In this document: positions 55,938 to 64,000 of the stretch, piece by piece
Position numbering within the stretch: the stretch's first letter is position 1
How the letters are laid out: the number at the start of each line of letters is the position of its first letter
Origin: Eulemur rufifrons
Taxonomy: Eukaryota; Chordata; Mammalia; Primates; Lemuridae
Assembly (NCBI RefSeq): GCF_041146395.1
Contig: NC_091002.1
Coordinates: 7,558,501-7,622,500, forward strand
Reading direction: 5' to 3'
Length of the DNA stretch: 64,000 nucleotides
Translations under genes and position numbers: made by a program
The notes under the pieces: model-generated
What the model saw: only the letters and a program-made list of their open reading frames with translations
Database searches by the model: none
Told to the model about the DNA's origin: nothing

Positions 55938-56230
55938 GTGTGTCCAACACAGGCCCGACAGGATTGCTGGGACCCACAGCCCCGGGGCCTTGAGCCCTGG
56001 CACTGGAAGAGCCCTCGGCCAGGAAGTCCTTCCTCTTGCCAAGCGGGGGAAGTTTCCAAACTCATAGCTGGCCAGGCCACATGTCCTGAGGGTGTTACCC
56101 CACCCCAGTCCCTACTCATCTCCCAGGGCTGCCCGGCTGGCTGCAGGGGCGGTATCACAGCGGGTGGTGGCACGGCCCTGGCCAGGTGGTGCAGGGCTGC
56201 AGTGTGAGGCTCACCCTGGGCTGCTTTCAG

Positions 56231-56367
56231 GGGCCGGCACCTCCCGCTACGCCCAGATCGACATCGCAGCCACCGAGACGGCGCAGAGGGTCGGGGCCCA
56301 GCATGCACAGGCCCGGGAGGAGCGGCTGTCCGAGCTGGAGCAGAGGAGGAAGGGAGCTGCACAGTGA
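56231..56367 (+). CDS. DOK7: DOK7 predicted exon 10 (long isoform end)
   Basis: Acceptor GGGCTGCTTTCAG; with one carried base it encodes GAGTSRYAQIDIAATETAQR, VGAQHAQAREERLSELEQRR, KGAAQ and TGA (56365-56367). RYAQIDI is another tyrosine motif, and the AREERLSELEQRRK end is charged and helical. A long DOK7 form with such a tail is, as far as I recall, annotated in other vertebrates, but I cannot verify this here. Joined to exons 1-7 this gives 610 residues. Confidence 0.75.
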
Positions 56368-57060
56368 CACCTGCCACGGCGGGACTGTCCAGGCTGGCCA
56401 TGCCTGTTGTCCCGAGGGGCCCCAGTGGTGGGAGGTGCAGGCCAGGCGAGGCTCTGGGGCCCCTGCAGCTCATTCCAGCGGGTGAGAGCCTTGCAGAGGG
56501 GCTTCTCTCCTCCTGCCCAGCCCCCGCCTTGCTGGTGCCCAGCTGACCCTTCCCTTGGCCTGAACATGTCACTCTGGGCCTCAGGTTGCCCTCAAGGCCC
56601 TGCTCCCAGGCAGCGGCAGCTCCGCTCCCTGATGTGCATCTCAGTTTCGGAGCAGTTTCCACAGCCTGGGATGCAAACTGCCCTCTCACCCTGGAGGAGA
56701 TGACTGCACGGATGACAGCCGTGTCCTAGCATAATGCTCACCCCCAGTGGCGGCACAGCCCCTGCCGTGGGAGGAGCCCGCGCCCCTTCCCGCTGTCTGC
56801 ACCCCTTCACCACCACTCTGCAGTGCCACCTCCGCCACACTCCAGCGCACCCACCTCCTGGGCCACCCGCTGCCCTGCGCCCAGGAACAGCACCGCCAGG
56901 GAGCCCAGGCAGGCGGACTGCCCGCACCTGCTGGCCACCAGCGCTGCTGAGGTCTGAACTTAGCCAACCGCAACACTTCTTGGGACCCGTTTTAGGAAGC
57001 CATGTAAATAGTGTAAAATTGTTACTAGTCTACTTTTGGCAATGTGTATTATTCCCACCG
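56368..57060 (+). other. DOK7: Probable 3' UTR of the DOK7 long isoform
   Basis: No canonical AATAAA was found after the stop. The AT-richer stretch at 56997-57050 (GCCATGTAAATAGTGTAAAA) is a candidate 3' end with a variant signal. The extent is a guess. Confidence 0.3.
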
Positions 57061-59290
57061 CCCCCACCCCTGCAGTCTCCACCCCCCGACACTGAGCCCA
57101 CGTCCTGACACTGGGGAGGGGCTCAGGGCCAGGCTGGCACTGCTGCACCCTTGGTGGCATCGGGTCAGTCTCATGGGCACTTGCACCAGACGGCATCCCG
57201 GGTTTGGGCAGTCACGTGGCCTTTTCACGGCTCAGAGGGCTGATGGGATGTGTCGGTGGGGGCTCCACCCTCAGCCCCGCCTTCCCTCTCCCTCCGCTAA
57301 AGCCCACCGAGGGTCCCGTGGGGCTGCGGTCAGCCTGTCCCAGGGATCACGAGCGGCTGGCACGGCTCTGCCCTGGGGACCCCCAGGTGGGCCAATCCCA
57401 GAATGCCGGGCCCCCTGGCCCCCAGGTGACTGTTGGGGGTGCCCTGGAGCCCAGGAGACGGGAAGCAGGGCCAAACCAGAGCCAGCCAGGGCCAGGGCAG
57501 ATGTCACTCGCCTCAAGCGCAAAGGCCCTGGGACTATCCCAGCAGGCATGGGTGGGGCCAGGCTCTTAGCCTAGAAGGCCCCCCATTACCAGCCCCTGGC
57601 AAGAGTTTCTTTAAAGCTGTAAGTGGGGGTGGGGCAAGGCATGGCCACGCCCCAGTCCAGGGCTGCAATGGTGTCAGGGCCCCGCCAGGTGGGAGAGAGC
57701 TCTGATGTCCATGCCCCAACCAGGCCACAAGCGCCAGCTGAGAAGCACAACTTGGGGTGCACGGCCCGGCCCTTGCCGCACCCTGGCTGGCTGGAGTCTG
57801 CACAAAGTGGGACCAACTGCTTGTGTCTGTGATGACGAAAGGGGCTAGCGAGTCTATAAGGGGAAGGTTTGGAGCCCAGACCTGGGCATGACTGGGCATG
57901 ACTTCAGCCACACTGCACCATGGGGCGGCCGAGTCACCTCCTGGGGAAACATCCACCAGAAGAGGACAGATGTGGCCCGGGGCGGCTGCTGTGGGGAGCC
58001 GGAGGGCAGGGGCCCGAGCCAGACCCCCAGCAGTATGTGCTCCACCACCGTGGGACCAAGCAGGTGGTGGAGGGGCCACGCCCCCCAGCCCAGGGCAACC
58101 CCTCGAGGCCAGAGCGGGATTGGGAGAGTGCCTGACGAGCTGACGGTCATCCCTGCAAAGCTGCCCTAGTCCCGAAGTGGAGCACATGGGCCAGTGTGGC
58201 CACCGGGAGGCCCCGGGGACCCTGGAGTCCAACCTGAGTCTGCACAGGGCTCCCCAGCGCACCTGGCCCCCAGACCTGACCTCCCCTTGGCTGTGTGTCC
58301 CACTCATCACCCCCAGCTGCCCTGTCCCTCCTCCTTTTTCCCTTTGTCCCCCTTTGTTAGACCAGGAGCCTCTGCCCACCCTTCCCATGTCCCTCCCGGT
58401 GCCATGTTCCTCCTGGTTCCCCTGTCCCTCCCGGTGCCCGTGCCACAGGAGACTGGAGCATTAGGGACCAGCTGTCACATGCAGACCAGACTTTAGGGAG
58501 CGAGATGCTCCTGCCAGCACAGACAAGGCCTGAGCTCAGGCCAGCTGCCAGCGGCTCACGGGGGGTCCTGCCTGTCCTCACCCGACCCTCCAATGCTGGC
58601 TTGGGGCAGCATCTGTAATCCCGGGAATATCAGCGTCAGGCAAGATAACTTATTTTGAAAAAGCAAAATATTAGAAACAGCTTAAATGTCCATGGATAGG
58701 TGAGTTGTCCGATCACACAGGTGATCCTCCTCCAGACAAGGACAGGGGTCCTCGAGGCGAGCTGGAGCGGGGATGGTGTGAGTCTGTGCGGGAAGGTCTT
58801 GGGGCACACACTGTCTCTGGGGAGGCTGGAAAGCAGGCTGACACCACACTTCACCGAAAGACACCCAAAGCACGCAGACGGGTAGACAGAGCTGCACACC
58901 GCGTGCTCCTGCCCCACTGGACCGGGGAGGGAGGGCCTGGCTTTGGGCCCCCACCGCAGACTAACCTCCAGGCTAAACTCGGTGCTGCTCATCGTCACGC
59001 ATTTCTGTGGGTACTATCGTCTGCACTGTTTAAAAGTTTACATAACTGGCATCCTACGGCGGGCATTGCCACGGCTTGTCTCCTCCTGACAGGGAGTCGC
59101 AGGCACCCTGCTGTCGGGGCCCCCGCTCACCCAGTGGTTCACAGCATGCCTGGACCTTGGCATGCTGGCCAGGAGTCCCCGAAGGACAGGGGCGATGGGG
59201 GACAGCTTGTGCTACTGGAAGCTGCCTCCTTGTGGCAGGGCGCTTGCTTCACGGGCCGGGTGTGGCATGCTGGGCAGGAGAGATGCACAT
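57060..59290. other. GC-rich intergenic sequence downstream of DOK7
   Basis: No splice-consistent coding exon, RNA gene or recognisable repeat. The human neighbour LRPAP1 is not visible in this window. Confidence 0.5.
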
Positions 59291-60230
59291 CCTAGACTTT
59301 TCTAGATTTTAGTCAAAGTTTTCCAAAGAATTCCAAATTAACTGTAAAAATGTACAGCAGCAGAGGGCAGGAGAGTCCCAAGAATTAGGGAGCTGGAGCT
59401 GCCGCCTTCGTGCGTGGCGGCACATGACGCTGCCTCAGTCTGAGCTCTGCCCCGCGAGACGCGCGTATTTGCACTGTGACCGCCACACACCTTCACTGGC
59501 CGTCGGGACTCCTCCTTCGAACCGGCCGTTTTTATCTTCTGCCCTCTCTTCTACTGGCTTGTTTACCAGGAGACAGTAACGCTCATTTATATTCCCCATG
59601 ATGGAGAGTCTGTTAGAAAAGACAGCAAGGCTGGCGCCAGCCTCCCTCTAGGACATGTTACCTCGCGACACGAGCACGTCACGACAGGAACATGCGCACG
59701 TTGCTGCTGCCTTGGTCTTGCAGCTCCAGGTGCTATTTCTGGCCTTCCCACTGCAGGTTATGAGGACTGCGCTCTTTACCCCATCTTCACACAAAACGAA
59801 CACCTCCCGTCCCTCAGATTTATGCTGGGATTTGGGCTAGATCAGTATTCCGTGCTGACCTTACTTGACTTGCAAACTCCACTGACAGGCGAGCAGGGGA
59901 GTGTATCATTACTTTTGCTTCCTTGCTCAACTTCATAGCTTCCCCTGGAATGCAATTTTCTATGTACTCATCATTAACATATGGTCAACTCTCCCAGCTG
60001 TAGTGATATAAATCTCTCAAAACACTCCAGCATGTTAGGCTGCCAATCATTTCTACTGGGTGGAGCCAAGTCTCTCCTGGAAGCCTCCTGCCCAGGAGAC
60101 GATTGTGTGGCTGCCATCTTCCCAAATCAAAGCACTGAAATCCATCCCACCTCTCCTGGGGTGGACCCTTTGTTGTGGATCCTCCATCTTTTTTCTTGAT
60201 TTATTCTTCCACTCCATGTGCCCTTCCTCC
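59290..60230. other. AT-richer intergenic sequence, unassigned
   Basis: Base composition shifts from GC-rich to AT-rich here. Fragments such as TTTTCTAGATTTTAGTCAAAG look like old retrotransposon debris, but no family is assigned. Confidence 0.35.
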
Positions 60231-61575
60231 AGGAGCAACTGCGGACTGGGTGTCTGGGGGTGAATTTGAGATCCAACATGCTGAGGAAAAAATCTACATT
60301 GTACTTTCACACGCCACTGCTAGCACAGTTGGGTATAGAATTCTAGGTTGGAAATTATTCTCCTTCAAAATTTCAAAGTCACTGCCCACAAGCAGACTTG
60401 TGCCACTCTGATACCTAACTCTTCCCATGAGATCCAGTCTCCTCACGGTACCATTTGAGAATCTTTTCTTTGCCTCTATCGCTTTTAAATTTACAATTAT
60501 TTTTACCTGCTATACTAGGGCCTTGCACTCTGAAACTTGCTCTTCAGCTGTGGAAAATCTTCTTGAATCATTTGATAATTTTACCACTTTCCATTTTCTC
60601 TGATCTTTTCTGGAATTCTATTATGCAGATTGTTGGACCACCTGGGGTGCCCTTTAAAATTTCACGTTTTGCTTGCTATTTTCCGTCTCTTTTCTGCTAC
60701 GAGACATTTATTTTTCAAGAGCTTTCCTGTCTCGGTGTGTTTTATGGTGTCCTGTTCTTGCTAGAAACGCACTCTGATCTGAGGATTTCCTTAGTTATTT
60801 ACAAACAGAAAAACAAATCTCAAGTGCACATCCTGATAAACTCTTCACATATACAAACCACGTGAAGACCTAGAACATTCCTCATCAGTCAGAGCTCCCT
60901 CCTGGCCCCATGCGGCCAGCGCCGCGAGTGGCCACTGCTGTCCTCCACCACTGCAAGCCTTTCTCGTGCTCAGCATAAGGTTGAAATCCATCTACGCTGC
61001 TGTCTTAGTCCATTTGTTAACTGCTCCTGTTCCGTTACACAATCACACCACAGGTTATCATCTGGTTCTCTGGCTGACGGACGTTCACGTTTGTTTCCAG
61101 ATTGGACTGCCATGAACAAAACCACTATGAACATTCTTGCAGACACACACATTTATTTCTCTTGGGATATGTGTGGTAGTGGAATTGCCAAGTTATACGG
61201 TAGGGAAATGTTTGCTTTTTAAAAGAAACTGCTAAGTATTTTTCCAAAGTGGTTTTTACCATTTTGTATATTGCACCAACATAAGAGTTCCCGTGGCCAC
61301 ACGTCTCTCACCAAGCCTTGGTGTGGGCCTGTCTTTCCCACTCCAGCCGCCCTATGGGTGTGTCGTGGCAGCTCACTCGCACGTCCCTGATGATGCTGCT
61401 GAGAGCCTTTCGTCTCTCCTGACCACTTGGGTAACTTCCTCAGTGAAGGGCCTGCTTACCTGTTTGCCCACTGAGAAAACTGGGTCGTAGGATTCCTGAC
61501 GCAGCCTAGGATGAGCACTTTCTCAGATATGGCTGTATTTTCTCATTCTCTGCCTTACTAGTCTCCTTTCTTAAG
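60230..61575 (-). mobile_element. Old L1 remnants, antisense (5' part relative to the Alu)
   Basis: Includes GGGTATAGAATTCTAGGTTG and GGACTGCCATGAACAAAACC ... GTGGTAGTGGAATTGCCAAG, antisense L1 3'-region landmarks. Heavily decayed and possibly more than one insertion. Confidence 0.6.
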
Positions 61576-61576
61576 G

Positions 61577-61911
<335 letters not shown>

Positions 61912-62260
61912 CAAGGTATCTTTTGATAAGCAGAAATTTTTAATTTTGATGAAATCCAATTTTTCTTTTTCTTTTATGACTCTTCTTGTGGCCTGTTTAA
62001 GATATTCTCCTGTTTGCCTCTAGAAGCTTTTTAATTTTAGTTTTAACATTTAGGTCCACACTCCGTCTTGACTTTCATGTATGGTACAAAGTTTAAATTC
62101 TTCCCCTAGATGAGTTGCTCCAGCTCCATTTACTGAAAAGGTCTTTCCTTTAGAATCCAGAGGTACCATTTGGTTCTTCAAAATCTATTAGGTAATTCCA
62201 CAGTTCACAGTTCCTTGAAGATGTTTTCGTCTTTTCTTTTGCAAAAAATAAACCCTTTTA
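61912..62260 (-). mobile_element. Old L1 remnant, antisense (continuation past the Alu)
   Basis: AAGGTATCTTTTGATAAGCA, TTTTGATGAAATCCAATTT and GAGTTGCTCCAGCTCCATTT continue the antisense L1 interrupted by the Alu. Confidence 0.65.
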
Positions 62261-62985
62261 TTTTATAGTCTGTCACCGGTCACTGGGCATCTTCTGTCCT
62301 CCTGTTATCCCCACTGCTTCTCGCTCAGGTGCCTGTGTCCTCTGTGCTTGGTTACTTTCAACTGTGAACCATTCAGTGTTCATGCAAAACCCTTTTTGGC
62401 TTTGAGAACTAGCACCCAGATAATTCTTCCAGAGAGTCGTGCTGACTTCCGCAAGGGGGCAGTGCACGGCCAGTGTGGAGCCTGCATAAGGAGGTTTGGG
62501 CTTCAGGTTGCCTGAGGCACGGGAGTGACGCTCGCCCGGCGAGCAGCTCCTACAGGGCTGGCCGTGGTCAGCTCTTGCCAGGAACGGGATTTTCTCCCTT
62601 GACTCACCCTGAGGGTATGGACTCTGGGTCTCAGCTTGCTATGGAGGTTCTCCCTGGTCTGGCGCCTGGACACCTGTCCTCTTTGCCAACAGGTCCACCA
62701 GGACTTGTGCCTGCAAGCGCCTGGACTGGCATTGCTGCCGGGGCAAAAGCACCCAGTGTTCTGCTGCAGAGACCTGCCGGGCTCCTGCTGTCCCTTAATG
62801 TGGCCTTGCTTGTACCCTCCCAGCCCGTCAGACTCCAGGACTTTCCAGAGATGGTTAGTACTTGCTGGGGCCTATTTATTTCCAGTGTGACGGTCAGTCC
62901 AGACAACCTAGCTCGCCATCACTGGAATCGGAAATCTCCTTGTTCTTTCTTCCAACATGCACCCAAGGTTATAAATCCCCTCAAA
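62260..62985. other. Unassigned segment among L1 debris
   Basis: About 725 bases, noticeably more GC-rich than its flanks, with a frame open on both strands (62473-62991 plus, 62631-62906 minus). It could be an LTR or other insert of unknown family; no known protein similarity recognised. Confidence 0.3.
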
Positions 62986-63370
62986 GCATAGCTCTAACCA
63001 CAGTTCCCCAAGTTCTGGTGTGCAGTATTTTCACTACCATTCAGTCCGAAATATTTTCAAATTTCCAGTATGATTTCTTCTCCAATCTATGTATATTTTT
63101 TTAAAGTTTCTAAATGTACTTAACTGTCTTTTGATCACTGATTTCCTACTGATTTCCTTAACTGCACTGTGGCCAAAGACTGTGATCTATATTGCTTATC
63201 TATGCATTACCTTCTGAAAGTCACTGATGTTTGCTCTGTGTCCTAGTACACAGCCCATTTTTAAATGGCCCATGTGTGCTTGAGAAGAATGTTTTCTCTA
63301 AGGGCATAAGTGGATCAAATTGTTAGCTGTATTGTTCCATTCTTTCATATTCTTAATGATCTAAGCTTCC
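62985..63370 (-). mobile_element. L1 fragment, antisense
   Basis: Contains TGATTTCCTACTGATTTCC, GTGGCCAAAGACTGTGATCT and TGTGCTTGAGAAGAATGTTT, antisense L1 landmarks. It abuts a plus-strand L1 at about 63380. Confidence 0.6.
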
Positions 63371-63379
63371 ATTACAAGA

Positions 63380-64000
63380 ACCTAGAACAAATTAAACACA
63401 AATTAGGTAGAACAAAGGAATTTTAAAAGAATAAAAAGAGCAGAAGTCAATGAAAAAGAAAACAGAAAAACAACAGAGAAAAATCAATGTACCCCAAAGC
63501 AGGATTTTGGGGGAAAAGAATATATAAAATTTACATGGAAAGGTCAGACACAAATGAAAAAAAAAAAAAAATCTATAGAGTCGATAAACCCTTAGCTAGA
63601 CTGATGAAAGGAAAAGAAGAAAAAACTCAAAGTACGAACACCAGAAATGAGAAAGACGAATATCACTAGTCTATAGTGATTAAGAAAAGAGGATATTGTG
63701 TACAACCTTACGTAAATTATTTTGATAACTCAGATGAAATTCCTTAACAAATGTATCTTTAAAAAAATGACATGGGAAGAAATAGAAAATCCAAACAGCC
63801 TCTTATCTATTTTTGAAAATTGAGTTCTTAATCAAAAACCTGAGTGCAAAGAAAATGCCAGGCCCAGATGGCTTCACCCATGAAATCTATTTGTGAAAGA
63901 AATAATGCCAATCCTGTACAAACTGTGGCAGAACTTGCTTTAGGAGGCCAATTTAATGCCAATAACAAACGTGACAGAGACATCACAAAGCAAGAATGAG
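63380..64000 (+). mobile_element. L1 ORF2 relic, plus strand, runs off the window
   Basis: Sense-strand ORF2 relic: a short frame (63487-63669) reads DKPLARLMKGKEEKTQSTNT then RNEKDEYH, and downstream AAATGCCAGGCCCAGATGGC matches the PGPDGF region. Frameshifts and stops abound, so it is inactive. It is truncated by the right edge. Confidence 0.75.

Noticed and set aside
60455..60865. 136-codon plus-strand hydrophobic open frame
   Set aside because: It lies in antisense L1 debris and is rich in Phe/Leu/Ile as expected from AT-rich reverse L1; not a membrane protein gene.

Overview
The window is nuclear DNA from a primate, very probably a strepsirrhine (lemur or galago group). Two things point there. 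The protein-coding exons closely resemble the human genes as I know them. The two full-length Alus (41800-42103 and 61577-61911, both minus strand) have a strepsirrhine-type sequence, with 'CATCAGCCTAGCTCACAGCA' or 'CGTCAGCCTAGCTCACAGCA' and, in the second copy, the TA-rich middle-spacer extension. The gene order RGS12 - HGFAC - DOK7, all on the plus strand, matches human chromosome 4p16.3.

Layout. (1) 1-~9890: the 3' end of RGS12. An exon that starts at or before base 1 can be read through to a stop at 124-126 with a proximal poly(A) signal at 1305, or spliced at 109/110 to a distal terminal exon (9426-9652). The distal exon ends in the PDZ ligand ATFV and has its own poly(A) signal at 9869. 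The intron between holds a ~1.4 kb minisatellite of about 32-bp units (2805-4225), whose long open frames in several registers are artefacts. (2) 11659-19267: complete HGFAC, 14 coding exons, 653 codons before the stop, every splice junction GT-AG and every phase consistent, all protease active-site residues present, and an HNF1-like site 80-90 bp upstream of the ATG. (3) ~19340-24030: intergenic, with an old antisense L1 split by a ~730-bp segment that carries a MaLR-type LTR. (4) 24254-56367: DOK7. Seven exons give the usual ~504-residue type protein (507 aa here, stop at 49935-49937, poly(A) signal at 50962). A donor inside exon 7 plus three more coding-quality exons (53503, 55785, 56231) would give a 610-aa form with an extra tyrosine-motif tail. 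(5) ~57000-64000: intergenic, GC-rich at first, then from about 59 kb AT-rich and filled with old L1 pieces and an Alu; a plus-strand L1 ORF2 relic runs off the right edge.

The three genes share no pathway, and their adjacency is conserved synteny. RGS12 is a Galpha-GAP scaffold. HGFAC is the secreted liver protease that activates pro-HGF. DOK7 is the cytoplasmic activator of the muscle kinase MuSK at the neuromuscular junction. RGS12 and DOK7 do share one structural habit: a short C-terminus made by reading through a usable splice donor to a nearby stop and poly(A) site, against a longer C-terminus made by splicing to distal exons.

No CRISPR, operon, tRNA, rRNA or intact mobile element was found. 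Most open frames in this GC-rich DNA are chance. Exon boundaries were set by reading frame, GT-AG signals and similarity to the remembered protein families; no alignment or transcript data were available.
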